DNA from: Kaistia algarum
GTDB lineage: Bacteria; Pseudomonadota; Alphaproteobacteria; Rhizobiales; Kaistiaceae
Direction of reading: 5' to 3'
Assembly: GCF_026343945.1 (NCBI RefSeq)
Contig: NZ_JAPKNJ010000001.1
Coordinates: forward strand, 2,046,001-2,110,000
DNA length: 64,000 bases
Shown: positions 27,790 to 36,626 of the stretch, piece after piece
Layout: every line of letters starts with the position of its first letter
Numbering within the stretch: the first letter of the stretch is position 1
Translations under genes and position numbers: made by a program
Notes under the pieces: generated by a model
The model's input: only the letters and a program-made list of their open reading frames with translations
Databases searched by the model: none
Told to the model about the DNA's origin: nothing

Positions 27790-28662
27790 ATGAGTTTCGA
27801 AGATGGATCTCGCCGACGCCTCGGCCGCGGCCTGGCAGCTTTGATCGGCGATGTCGATACGGAGGCGGTGGTCAATGAGCGCTCTCGCTCGTCGCGACGG
27901 GTTCCCGTCGCCTTCCTGTCGCCCAATCCGCGCAATCCGCGCAAGTCCTTCGAAGAGGCGGATCTTGCCGATCTGACGGCGTCGATCCGCGAGAAGGGGA
28001 TCGTTCAGCCGATCCTGGTTCGTCCAGTGCGCGGCGGCGGCGAGGCCTATGAGATCATCGCCGGCGAGCGGCGTTGGCGCGCCGCCCAGCGCGCTGGCCT
28101 GCACGACGTCCCGGTCATCATCAACGACGTTTCCGACAAGGAGGCGCTCGAACTCGCCATCATTGAAAATGTGCAGCGCGCCGATCTCAATGCGCTGGAA
28201 GAAGCGCTCGGCTACCAGCAGCTGATCGACGAGTTCGATTATACCCAGACGGCGCTCGCCGATGTCATCGGCAAGAGCCGGCCGCATGTCGCCAATACGC
28301 TGCGGCTGTTGAAGCTGCCCGACAGCGTCAAGACCTATCTGCGTGAGGGCAAGCTGACGGCCGGACATGCGCGTGCGTTGGTCACCGTCAATGATCCGGC
28401 GGCCGTCGCGGCCCGGATTGTCGAGGGCGGGCTCACCGTGCGTGATGCCGAGGCGCTGACGCAGCAGGAGCCGAGGCGCGGCGAGACGAAGCCGCGTCCG
28501 GAAAAGGATGCCGACACCCGGGCCTTGGAGCGTCTGCTTTCCGACATGCTCGGCCTCGTCGTCACGATCGATCACCGGCGCGATGGTTCGGGCACGCTTC
28601 GCGTCGGATACAGCACGCTTGAGCAGCTCGACGGGGTATGCCGGCTGCTCAAGCGAGAATAG
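27790..28662 (+). CDS. parB: Chromosome-partitioning protein ParB
   Basis: ParB is the CTP-dependent DNA clamp loading at parS. It is 290 residues. The N-terminal RRRLGRGLAALIGD is the ParA-interacting segment. The CTP fold shows NPRNPRKSFEEADL (about 39-52), GIVQPILVRP and the GERRWRAAQRAG box (about 95-106). ENVQRADLNALEEALGYQQL links to the parS-reading HTH ALADVIGKSRPHVANTLRLL (about 156-175). The C-terminal dimerisation part is DHRRDGSGTLRVGYSTLEQL. The cognate sites are at 24178 and 26271. Confidence 0.97.
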   Translation: MSFEDGSRRRLGRGLAALIGDVDTEAVVNERSRSSRRVPVAFLSPNPRNPRKSFEEADLADLTASIREKGIVQPILVRPVRGGGEAYEIIAGERRWRAAQRAGLHDVPVIINDVSDKEALELAIIENVQRADLNALEEALGYQQLIDEFDYTQTALADVIGKSRPHVANTLRLLKLPDSVKTYLREGKLTAGHARALVTVNDPAAVAARIVEGGLTVRDAEALTQQEPRRGETKPRPEKDADTRALERLLSDMLGLVVTIDHRRDGSGTLRVGYSTLEQLDGVCRLLKRE

Positions 28663-28703
28663 CGGGCGTTGGCGACGCATAAGTGCCGCTGATCGCCACC
28701 CGC
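28662..28703. terminator. Imperfect hairpin at the end of parB
   Basis: GCGGG (28662-28666) and TGGCGA (28670-28675) pair with TCGCCA (28693-28698) and CCCGC (28699-28703), leaving a 3-base bulge and a 17-base loop. It starts on the parB stop and lies in the convergent gap with holA. There is no clear T-run. Confidence 0.35.
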
Positions 28704-28786
28704 ATCCTTCAATAGCTATTTGCGATCCCGCCGCCACCGCGGTCCGAGCGCCAGGGTCTCAACCCCGAGGGAGGGTCCGCTCCGCT

Positions 28787-29824
28787 TTACGTCGTGAGGC
28801 GGCGAGCCTGGCGGGCCAGGACAGCGATCGAGAGGAGGGCCTGGCCGATGATCTCGTCGCCGATTGCGGCCTTCAGGCGGCTGTCGAGGATGGCGCGGTC
28901 GAGACGTTCCAGCGCGGAGAGTACCCGGTCGCCCGTCCAGACCCGAACCGCCTGTTCGAGCTTCGCCTTGCGCTGAAAGAAGATAGCTCCGCCGGCGCGG
29001 TCCATCGCGCTTTGCGTCGATTCTCCAGCTTCGATGGCGGCGCGGATGCGGTGAAGATGCTGGAAATAGCGCAGCGCCGCCGAGGCGACGACGTAGGCCG
29101 GCGTGCCGGAGGCCAGGATGCGGCGATAATTCCGGTCGAGGCCCTCGGCATCGCCCGTGGCCGCCGCATCGACAGCGTCGTCGGCCGCGAAGCCCCCGCC
29201 ATCGCCAATGACGGTACGTATATCTTCGACGTTGATTGTCGCCTGTCCGCGGGCGAAGAGCGCCAGTTTGGAGAGCTCCGAGCGGCTTGCCAGCCTGTCC
29301 GAACCCAGCAGCGTGCGCAGTAGCGCGCGTGCTTCGGGATCGAGGCGGAAGGCCGATAGTTCGCTGTCTATCAATCGCTCTAGCGCTGGGCCTTCGTCCG
29401 CATAGCAGGCAATGGCGGCCGCGCCGGGCGCGGCCTCGCAGAGCTTGCGGAGGCCCACGCCCTTGCGAATCTCGCCTGCCTCCAGAACGATCCAGCTATC
29501 CTTAGGCGGCGAACGAAGTACCGCCTCGACGGCATTCAGGATGGGTCGGTTGCCCGACACGCGGACGCGGATGACGCGGGAGCCGCCGAAAAGCGGAATG
29601 GTATGGGCTTCATCGGCGAGCCGTCCGGGATCGGATGCGATCTCGGATGAATCAAGCCGGACCAGTCCGAACGCGTCATCGGCGCCGGCCAGAACCGTTC
29701 GAGCGAAGGAAGCAGCACGCTCCGAGACGAGCCCGCCATCGGAGCCGTAAAGCAGGATGACCCGCTGGGCAGGGTCAGGCCGGCTCAAGATGCGGTCGAC
29801 GTCCTGTTGGCGAACGGCAACCAT
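28787..29824 (-). CDS. holA: DNA polymerase III delta subunit
   Basis: HolA is the clamp-loader subunit that opens the beta ring. It is 345 residues. The AAA+-like N-terminal domain starts DVDRILSRPDPAQRVILLYG (about 8-27), and the beta-binding FGLVRLDSSEIASDPGRL segment follows. The helical C-terminus has RAGGAIFFQRKAKLEQAVRVW typical of alphaproteobacterial members. It lies just downstream of lptE on the same strand with 108 bases between them. Confidence 0.93.
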   Translation of the reverse strand: MVAVRQQDVDRILSRPDPAQRVILLYGSDGGLVSERAASFARTVLAGADDAFGLVRLDSSEIASDPGRLADEAHTIPLFGGSRVIRVRVSGNRPILNAVEAVLRSPPKDSWIVLEAGEIRKGVGLRKLCEAAPGAAAIACYADEGPALERLIDSELSAFRLDPEARALLRTLLGSDRLASRSELSKLALFARGQATINVEDIRTVIGDGGGFAADDAVDAAATGDAEGLDRNYRRILASGTPAYVVASAALRYFQHLHRIRAAIEAGESTQSAMDRAGGAIFFQRKAKLEQAVRVWTGDRVLSALERLDRAILDSRLKAAIGDEIIGQALLSIAVLARQARRLTT

Positions 29825-29932
29825 GCGCGGTCTCCCCAGAACGAATTCAGCGGCCTGAAAAGCGGCCCGCCACGAAGGCGCGATTTCCCGAAGGCGGAGG
29901 CCTGCAACCGCTTCGATGAAGCGGCCCGCGCC

Positions 29933-30562
29933 CTACCCGCTTTGCATGTTGTTGCTCATGACTTCCGGCGTCGCGCCCGGCGGAAGGTTCGGGCCCTTCG
30001 GCACATAGACCGGGGCCGGGGGCTTGTCCTTGGCGATCGCCAGCGCAATGCGCAGGTTGATCTCGTCGGCAACCGACTTGGCCGCCCGGTTCTCCGCGTC
30101 GATCCGTGCGCGCTCGTTGGCGAAGCTCTGGTTCGAGCGGTTATAGGAGGCAAGACCAATCGATGAAGAGCGAATCAATACACGATCGTCGGCGATCGTC
30201 TTGACCTCGAACTTGACCTCGATCGAAACTTGATAGGCCGGCGCAAGGGAATCGGTCGTGAAACCGAGGCGTGACTCGGAATTTTTGACTTCGATGTTGA
30301 GCGTATATTTCGGCGGCGGTGGCGTCCTGCCGCCGGTGAAGATGAAGACCAGGTTGTTGCGCACTTCCTGACCGACACGATCGAAGCCGCCCACGACCGA
30401 GATCATCGAAAGATCGACACTGCTGAATTGATTGCCCGCGACCGGCATGTAAACGGGTCGGACCGTGCAGCCTGCCAGCATGGCGAGCGTCGCGAACATC
30501 AGCACCGCGCCACGGCGCGTCGGGTGCCTCGTCGCATCGGGGTGGCGATCAGACGACGACAT
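29933..30562 (-). CDS. lptE: LPS assembly lipoprotein LptE
   Basis: LptE plugs the LptD barrel that inserts lipopolysaccharide into the outer membrane. It is 209 residues. A lipoprotein signal ends in the lipobox LAMLAGC (about 25-31), giving an acylated Cys. The mature part begins TVRPVYMP, typical of the alphaproteobacterial group. The ATG at 30562 lies inside the end of leuS (14-base overlap). The tail is Pro-rich and hydrophilic. LptD is not in this window. Confidence 0.88.
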   Translation of the reverse strand: MSSSDRHPDATRHPTRRGAVLMFATLAMLAGCTVRPVYMPVAGNQFSSVDLSMISVVGGFDRVGQEVRNNLVFIFTGGRTPPPPKYTLNIEVKNSESRLGFTTDSLAPAYQVSIEVKFEVKTIADDRVLIRSSSIGLASYNRSNQSFANERARIDAENRAAKSVADEINLRIALAIAKDKPPAPVYVPKGPNLPPGATPEVMSNNMQSG

Positions 30563-33173
30563 TGACGATCCTTTTCGGAACGATGACGATCTTACGCGGC
30601 GGACGGCCCTCGAGAGCGCGAACGACGCCGTCGAGCGACATGACCGCCTTCTCAATATCAGCATCGGAGGCCGTTGCCGAGATGGTCAATTCGGCGCGTT
30701 TCTTGCCGTTGATCTGAACCGGCAGCAACATGTCCTCCTCGGCAAGGAGCGCCTGGTCGGCAGTCGGCCAGGCAGCCTCCGCCGCGAGGCCCTCGCCGCC
30801 GAGAACCGTCCAGCATTCTTCTGCCAGATGCGGGATCATCGGACCGATCGCGGCCACCAGATAACGCGAGGCTTCCAGCAGCGCGAAGGCGAGATCGGCC
30901 GGAAGATCCGCTCCCCGGCCGCGCGCGCTGGCGAGCGCGTCGGCAAAGCCGTTGGCGAAGCTGTGGACGCGCGCCACCGCCACGTTGAACCGCAGGCGGT
31001 CGAAATCTTCCTCGACATTGGCGATCAGACGATGCGCATTGCGGCGCAGCGCGGTCGCCTCGGGGCCGAATTCGGCGGGCGTTGAGGTGGCGGCGGGACC
31101 GGCGAGCTCGACCGCCTCGTTGATGAGACGCCAGATGCGCTGCGTGAAGCGCCAGGCGCCCTCGATGCCGGCCTCGGTCCATTCGCTGTCCCGCTCCGGC
31201 GGGGTGTCGGAGAGCATGAACCAGCGCGCGCAATCGACGCCGTAGCTGTCGGCGACGATTTCCGGCGGCACGACGTTCTTCTTCGACTTGGACATCTTCT
31301 CGGGCGGGCCGACCGTCACCGGTTCCTCGGTGCCGCGCTTCACCGAAGTTCCGTCGGAGCGCTTCTCGACCTCCTCGGGGAAGAGCCACTTGCCCGCCGC
31401 GTCCTTATAGGTCTCGTGGACGATCATGCCCTGCGTGAAGAGACCCGCGAAAGGCTCGGCCACCGAGATCCGGCCACAGGCCTTCAACGCGCGGGTGAAG
31501 AAGCGCGAATAGAGCAGATGCAGGATCGCGTGCTCGATGCCTCCAATATATTGGTCGACCGGCAGCCAGTGATCGACCGCCTCTTTCGCCAGGGGCGGCA
31601 TGTTGGCGGGAGTGGCGAAACGCGCAAAATACCAGGACGAGTCGACGAAGGTGTCCATCGTGTCGGTTTCGCGCACCGCCGCACCGCCGCATTTCGGACA
31701 GGCGACATGCTTCCATGTCGGATGGCGGTCGAGCGGGTTGCCGGGGCGGTCGAAGGTGACATCGTCGGGCAGGCGAACCGGCAGATCGGCCTTGGGCACC
31801 GGCACGGGTCCGCATTCCGGGCAGTGGATGACCGGGATCGGACAGCCCCAATAGCGCTGGCGCGAGATGCCCCAGTCGCGCAGGCGGAAGTTCACCTGGC
31901 GCTTGCCCTGCGGCGCATTGCCAAGCGACTGATTCTCCAGGCGCCTCGCGACCGCGTCCTTGGCGTCCGGAATCGACAGGCCGTCCAGGAACTCCGAATG
32001 GAACAGGCGGCCGTCGCCATCATAGGCAATATCGCCGACCGCGAAGCTGGCCGGATCCTCACCCTCGGGAAGGACGACCGCCTGGACAGGCAGGCCATAT
32101 TTGCGGGCGAAGTCCAGGTCGCGCTGGTCATGGGCCGGGCAGCCGAAGACGGCGCCGGTGCCATAATCCATCAGGATGAAGTTCGCGACATAGACCGGCA
32201 GGAACCAGCCGGGCACGAGCGGGTGCTCGGCCTTCACGCCGGTGTCGAAGCCAAGCTTCTCCTGCGTCTCGATCGCCTCGGCCGAGGTGCCGCCTCGGCG
32301 ACATTCGACGATAAAATCGGCGAGTTGCGCATTCGATTCGCTCAGCTTTTCGGCCAGCGGATGGTTCGCGGCGATGGCGAGGAAGGAGGCGCCATAGAGC
32401 GTGTCGGGACGAGTCGTATAGACCTCGATCTCGGTTGACCCGGTGGGCGCCGTCGAGGCATCGAGCCGGAAGCGCAGCGACAGGCCTTCCGACCGCCCGA
32501 TCCAGTTCCTCTGCATCAGGCGGACCTTGTCCGGCCAGCGGTCGAGCCCGTCGAGCGCCGAGAGCAGGTCTTCGGCGAAGGCGGTGATCTTGAAAAACCA
32601 TTGCGACAGCTTGCGCCGCTCGACCAGGGCGCCGGAGCGCCAGCCGCGCCCTTCGATCACCTGCTCATTGGCGAGCACGGTATTGTCGACGGGATCCCAA
32701 TTGACCTCGCTCTCCTTGCGGTAGACGAGGCTCTTGTCGAAGAAATCGACGAAAATATTCTGCTGCTCGGCATAATAGGCCGGATCGCAGGTGGCGATCT
32801 CGCGGCTCCAGTCGAGCGAAAGGCCCAGCAGCTTCAGCTGGCCCTTCATCGCCTCGATATTTTCATAGGTCCAGATCTTCGGATGACTGTTCCGCTCGAT
32901 CGCGGCATTCTCCGCCGGCAGGCCAAACGCATCCCATCCCATCGGATGCAGGACGTTGAAGCCCTTCATGCGCTTGAAGCGCGCCACGACATCGCCCATG
33001 ACATAGTTGCGGCCATGGCCGATATGGATGCGCCCGGACGGATAGGGGAACATCTCCAGCACATAGTATTTCGGCCGCGGATCGTCGTTCTTCGTCTCGA
33101 AGATGCCGCGATCGGCCCAGACGCTCTGCCAACGGGGTTCCGCGTCGCGGGGATTGTAGCGTTCTATCGTCAT
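30549..33173 (-). CDS. leuS: Leucyl-tRNA synthetase
   Basis: This is a class I aminoacyl-tRNA synthetase charging tRNA-Leu, 874 residues. The HIGH motif is [19 protein letters not shown] (about 43-61). The CP1 editing domain contains [20 protein letters not shown] (about 255-275) and the [15 protein letters not shown] region. The zinc-type Cys clusters are VIHCPECG and [14 protein letters not shown] is intact in [12 protein letters not shown] (about 633). The ATG at 33173 begins [15 protein letters not shown]. The in-frame stretch upstream lacks conservation. It leads the leuS-lptE-holA operon. Confidence 0.98.
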   Translation of the reverse strand: MTIERYNPRDAEPRWQSVWADRGIFETKNDDPRPKYYVLEMFPYPSGRIHIGHGRNYVMGDVVARFKRMKGFNVLHPMGWDAFGLPAENAAIERNSHPKIWTYENIEAMKGQLKLLGLSLDWSREIATCDPAYYAEQQNIFVDFFDKSLVYRKESEVNWDPVDNTVLANEQVIEGRGWRSGALVERRKLSQWFFKITAFAEDLLSALDGLDRWPDKVRLMQRNWIGRSEGLSLRFRLDASTAPTGSTEIEVYTTRPDTLYGASFLAIAANHPLAEKLSESNAQLADFIVECRRGGTSAEAIETQEKLGFDTGVKAEHPLVPGWFLPVYVANFILMDYGTGAVFGCPAHDQRDLDFARKYGLPVQAVVLPEGEDPASFAVGDIAYDGDGRLFHSEFLDGLSIPDAKDAVARRLENQSLGNAPQGKRQVNFRLRDWGISRQRYWGCPIPVIHCPECGPVPVPKADLPVRLPDDVTFDRPGNPLDRHPTWKHVACPKCGGAAVRETDTMDTFVDSSWYFARFATPANMPPLAKEAVDHWLPVDQYIGGIEHAILHLLYSRFFTRALKACGRISVAEPFAGLFTQGMIVHETYKDAAGKWLFPEEVEKRSDGTSVKRGTEEPVTVGPPEKMSKSKKNVVPPEIVADSYGVDCARWFMLSDTPPERDSEWTEAGIEGAWRFTQRIWRLINEAVELAGPAATSTPAEFGPEATALRRNAHRLIANVEEDFDRLRFNVAVARVHSFANGFADALASARGRGADLPADLAFALLEASRYLVAAIGPMIPHLAEECWTVLGGEGLAAEAAWPTADQALLAEEDMLLPVQINGKKRAELTISATASDADIEKAVMSLDGVVRALEGRPPRKIVIVPKRIVNVVV

Positions 33174-33349
33174 GATCCGTCGTCGAATTGGGGAAAGCGC
33201 GGCGCAACAAGGCAAGACTGGCGCGCCGCCTGAGCAGGCTGCGACCTTCACCAGAAAGCCGGCGCGCGGTCAACCGCCAAGCGGCCCGGCTCGTCGGTTG
33301 AGCCGGGCGCATCCGCGTGCTACCGGCTGCGAACCCCCGAGGAAATGCC

Positions 33350-34024
33350 ATGTCCCTTCGTGTCGCCGAGCAACTCTCCGCCGTTCAGGCCCGGATTTCA
33401 GCCGCTGAGGAAGCCGCGCGCCGCGCGCCTGGCTCGGTCCGGCTGGTCGCCGTTTCAAAGACGTTCGCGGCCGATGCGATCCAGCCGGCGATCGATGCCG
33501 GCCAGCGCCGGTTCGGCGAGAACCGCGTGCAGGAGGCGCAGGGCAAATGGCCGGCATTGCGCGAGGCCACACCGGATATCGAACTCCATCTCATCGGTCC
33601 GCTGCAGTCGAACAAGGCGCGTGAGGCGGTGGCGCTGTTCGATGCCATCCATACGGTCGACCGCGACAAGATCGCCGCCGCCCTCGCTTCGGAGATCGTC
33701 CGCCAGAACCGCCGGCCGCAGCTCTTCGTCCAGGTCAATACCGGGCTCGAACCGCAAAAGGCCGGAATTGCGCCACGCGAGACCCGGGCCTTTGTCGAGC
33801 GATGTCGTGACGAGCATGGGCTCGTCATCTCCGGCCTGATGTGCATCCCGCCGGCCGATGAAGCGCCGGGCCCGCATTTTGCGCTCCTTGCCAAGCTCGC
33901 CAAGGAAATCGGCTTTGCCGAGCTCTCCATGGGCATGAGCGGCGACTTCGAGACGGCGATCGCGTTTGGCGCAACCCTTGTGCGTGTCGGCGGGGCGATC
34001 TTCGGTTCCAGGCCGCCGCTCTGA
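33350..34024 (+). CDS. yggS: YggS family pyridoxal phosphate homeostasis protein
   Basis: This is a PLP-binding protein of the PLPBP/YggS family with a role in keeping free PLP and amino-acid pools balanced. It is 224 residues, a single alanine-racemase-like barrel. The PLP lysine is K37 in RLVAVSKTFA. The family segment FGENRVQEAQGKWPAL (about 59-74), HLIGPLQSNK and the C-terminal LSMGMSGDFETAI are all present. The ATG at 33350 has GAGGAAA upstream. It diverges from leuS with 176 bases between starts. Confidence 0.95.
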   Translation: MSLRVAEQLSAVQARISAAEEAARRAPGSVRLVAVSKTFAADAIQPAIDAGQRRFGENRVQEAQGKWPALREATPDIELHLIGPLQSNKAREAVALFDAIHTVDRDKIAAALASEIVRQNRRPQLFVQVNTGLEPQKAGIAPRETRAFVERCRDEHGLVISGLMCIPPADEAPGPHFALLAKLAKEIGFAELSMGMSGDFETAIAFGATLVRVGGAIFGSRPPL

Positions 34025-34028
34025 ACGT

Positions 34029-34607
34029 TCAGGAGACGAGCGCTCCGCGTTCGGCCACAAGCCGCAGGCAGATCTCGAATGCCGTGGTGTCGGTGTAGCG
34101 CGCCTCGGGCGCGGCGTCATGGATGATGAGCCGGCCACCGCGCCGCTCGATGCCGCCCTGCAGCATGAGGTTATCGGCCATGTCGACGTCCTCGATCATC
34201 AATCCGTCCGGACCGCGCAGCCGTCCGCTCGCATCGCGGTGCACGTCGTTACCATAGAGCGCGACGGAGCGAGTCCGCATATCGGCGGCGACATTGGTGT
34301 ATCCGTAGGCGATCTTACCCTGGGCGCACATATAGCCGAGCTCGAAGCAGGTTCCTGAATCGGCGGACAGGCCGTGATAGGGCGTCAGATTGGCGATGAT
34401 GGCATCGGCGCGGTCCATCATGCTCTCGTCGATCGCGCTGATGGCATGTCCGAGCTCGCGCTGCGTCGGCTGTGGCGGAATTGAAAGATCCCCCGGTGCG
34501 ATCGGCTGAAGCCCGGCGGCGCGGGTCAGCGCAATCTTGCGGTCGAGCTGCTCGCGGGCATTGGCGAGGAAGACCTCCGGGCCGGCGAGATAGACTTTGA
34601 GGCTCAT
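34029..34607 (-). CDS. Nucleoside 2-deoxyribosyltransferase family protein
   Basis: This is a 192-residue protein of the nucleoside 2-deoxyribosyltransferase superfamily, which exchanges or hydrolyses the base of deoxynucleosides. Seen signatures: VYLAGPEVFLANA at the N-terminus, DRADAIIANLTPYHG (about 65-79), and SADSGTCFELGYM with the likely catalytic Glu (about 82-94). DNLMLQGGIE near the C-terminus is also family-like. The ATG at 34607 is preceded by TGGAACTCCC, not a strong site, but upstream sequence is not conserved. Actual substrate is unknown. It converges on yggS with a 4-base gap. Confidence 0.85.
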   Translation of the reverse strand: MSLKVYLAGPEVFLANAREQLDRKIALTRAAGLQPIAPGDLSIPPQPTQRELGHAISAIDESMMDRADAIIANLTPYHGLSADSGTCFELGYMCAQGKIAYGYTNVAADMRTRSVALYGNDVHRDASGRLRGPDGLMIEDVDMADNLMLQGGIERRGGRLIIHDAAPEARYTDTTAFEICLRLVAERGALVS

Positions 34608-34694
34608 GGGAGTTCCATCGAAGCACGGCAAGACATGCCGCAATGCAGCAGAGAATGCTGCATCCTCTGTGGCGATGCAAAGGGAGATGGACAA

Positions 34695-35222
34695 TCAGCC
34701 GGCGATGTTAATCCTCGCCCCCGGCCGCAGCCCCGCCAGCAGGCGCCGCATGACCGGTGCGGTCACGGCTATGCAACCTTCCGTCGGGAGGAAGCCGGGC
34801 CGGGCCAAATGCAGGAAGATCGCGCTACCCTTCCCCTTGTGGCGACGGGAGAGGTTCCAGTCCAGAACGACGACGACGTCGTATAGATCGTCGTCGCGGC
34901 GCATCCGCTCATGGCTTGCCGGATAGGGCAGTCGCACCGGGCGATTATAGTTGCGGTCCGCGGCCGCGTCGCACCAGCCATCATCCGGATGAATCGCGCG
35001 AAGCGGCAGGCCCGTGCGCGGACGAAGCATCTTGTCGGCCCGATAGTGCACGCAAAGCAGAGAGAACTCCCCGGCGGGCGTCCCGCCATCGCCTTCGCGC
35101 TTCGCCCGCGTGATCCCTGCGCGCCCGAGGGCGCAGGGATAGACCTGCCCGCCAAAGAAGAGCCATCCACGCTGCCGGGCGCCCGGTACCGCTCTGACCC
35201 TTAGATGCTGTTGCGGTCGCAT
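34695..35222 (-). CDS. L,D-transpeptidase catalytic domain (YkuD) protein
   Basis: This is a 175-residue YkuD-domain protein. Such enzymes form 3-3 peptidoglycan crosslinks or attach proteins to peptidoglycan. Visible signatures are KREGDGGTPAGEFSLL (about 40-55), YDVVVVLDWNLSRR, the His of FLHLARPGF, and the catalytic Cys in TEGCIAVT (the usual SHGC becomes TEGC). No signal peptide is present, so periplasmic action is not obvious. This short variant is frequent in Hyphomicrobiales. The start ATG at 35222 is followed by RPQQHLRV. The binding site GGGAAAG is weak. Confidence 0.82.
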   Translation of the reverse strand: MRPQQHLRVRAVPGARQRGWLFFGGQVYPCALGRAGITRAKREGDGGTPAGEFSLLCVHYRADKMLRPRTGLPLRAIHPDDGWCDAAADRNYNRPVRLPYPASHERMRRDDDLYDVVVVLDWNLSRRHKGKGSAIFLHLARPGFLPTEGCIAVTAPVMRRLLAGLRPGARINIAG

Positions 35223-35342
35223 CCGCTTTCCCGAAATCCTTGCCCTGCTTGCGTCGCCGGGCTGATGAGGGCTAAACCTTGACGGGATTCGTGAACAATG
35301 TCTCCGGTGAAGTGGCGGCGGAGCCGAGATTGAAGGTGTAGC

Positions 35343-36026
35343 ATGGCGGCAAGACGAATCCTCGTGGTCGACGATGATGATCTGCTCCGGGAAAGCCTCG
35401 TCGAGCAATTGTCGCTCTATGAGGAATTCGAACTCCTTGAGGAAGCAACGGCAGGTAAAGGCATCCAGCGCGCCCGTTCCGAGCCGGTCGACATGATGAT
35501 CGTCGATGTAGGCCTGCCCGACATGGATGGCCGCGAGGCGGTCAAGCTGCTGCGCAAGGGTGGCTTCAAGGCGCCGATCGTCCTGCTGACCGGGCATGAT
35601 TCCGAATCCGACACGATTTTAGGGCTGGAATCCGGCGCGAACGACTATGTCACCAAGCCGTTCCGTTTCGCCGTCCTGCTCGCCCGTATCCGTGCCCAGC
35701 TTCGGCAATTCGAGCAGAGCGAGGACGCGACCTTCACCATCGGACGTTACACCTTCCGGCCGAGCGCCAAATTGCTGCTCGACGAGCGCGGCCAGAAGAT
35801 CCGCCTGACCGAGAAGGAAACCTCGATCCTGAAGTTTCTCTATCGGGCCGGCGAGAAGGTGGTCGGGCGCGATGTCCTGCTGCATGAGGTGTGGGGCTAT
35901 AATTCAGGCGTTACGACGCATACGCTTGAAACCCACATCTATCGCCTGCGGCAGAAGATCGAGCGCGAGCCTTCGGTTGCCGAACTGCTCGTGACGGAGG
36001 CTGGCGGGTACAAGCTCATGCCTTAG
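35343..36026 (+). CDS. OmpR/PhoB-family response regulator (orphan)
   Basis: This is a 227-residue two-domain regulator. In the receiver domain (1-120) the acidic pocket is DDDD at 10-13, the phosphoacceptor D55 lies in VDVGLPDMDG, and T83 and K105 (YVTKPF) complete the switch. The C-terminal winged helix (about 132-225) shows LTEKETSILKFLYRAGEKVV, VWGYNSGVTTHTLETHIYRL and EAGGYKLMP. No histidine kinase is next to it, so its partner is unlinked. It diverges from the L,D-transpeptidase gene across 120 bases. Confidence 0.93.
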   Translation: MAARRILVVDDDDLLRESLVEQLSLYEEFELLEEATAGKGIQRARSEPVDMMIVDVGLPDMDGREAVKLLRKGGFKAPIVLLTGHDSESDTILGLESGANDYVTKPFRFAVLLARIRAQLRQFEQSEDATFTIGRYTFRPSAKLLLDERGQKIRLTEKETSILKFLYRAGEKVVGRDVLLHEVWGYNSGVTTHTLETHIYRLRQKIEREPSVAELLVTEAGGYKLMP

Positions 36027-36143
36027 CCTGTTTGCCCTTCGTTCGGGCGCGGAGATGCTTTTAACTCGTCAGTCCGTCGCGTTCCCTGGCGCGAACCGTC
36101 CCTGCTTCATCAGACTGCGCTCCAGGAAGCGCCCGGCCCGTTC

Positions 36144-36626
36144 ATGACCCTCGCGGAAGACATTGCGCTCCTGACCCGCGTTCCGCTGTTCGCGGATCTC
36201 GCCGGCGACCAGCTGCGTCTGCTCGCATTCAGCGCGATCCGGCTGGAGCTTCCGGCCGGTCGCGTTCTGTTTCGCGCCGAGTCGAAGGCGCTTTCCGGCT
36301 TCGTCGTCATGACCGGAGAGATCGAGCTTTCGCACCACAAGGGCGAGGAGACGGTGCCGCTCGGCCGCTTTGGTCCGGGCGTGCTCATCGGGGAAATGGC
36401 GTTGTTCGTCGAGACGAAGCGGCCTGCCACGGCGACGGCCGTGGTCGATTCCGAAGTGGTCGAGATCGACGGCACCTTGATGCGCCGCATGCTGACCGAG
36501 TATCCGGACATCGCCGTCAAGATCTTCTCCAAGCTCAGAGGCCGGCTCGGCGAGACCCTTTCCGAACTCGGAGGCGTCGAGGCCAAGCTCGACGCGCTCC
36601 ACTATCCTGGGCCCGCTAAGCGCTAG
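36144..36626 (+). CDS. Cyclic nucleotide-binding domain protein without output domain
   Basis: This is a 160-residue single-domain CRP-like sensor. The phosphate-binding cassette is nearly canonical, GEMALFVETKRPATATA (about 91-107), with the Glu and Arg that bind the ribose and phosphate of cyclic nucleotides. The helix that follows is short, and there is no HTH, so it is not a DNA-binding regulator by itself. It begins about 118 bases after the response regulator, on the same strand, and overlaps the end of the following leftward gene by 4 bases. Its partner is unknown. Confidence 0.87.
   Translation: MTLAEDIALLTRVPLFADLAGDQLRLLAFSAIRLELPAGRVLFRAESKALSGFVVMTGEIELSHHKGEETVPLGRFGPGVLIGEMALFVETKRPATATAVVDSEVVEIDGTLMRRMLTEYPDIAVKIFSKLRGRLGETLSELGGVEAKLDALHYPGPAKR

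Noticed and set aside
36027..36060. A small GCCC...GGGC hairpin after the response regulator
   Set aside because: The 4-bp stem is too short and lacks a T-run, so I do not call it a terminator.
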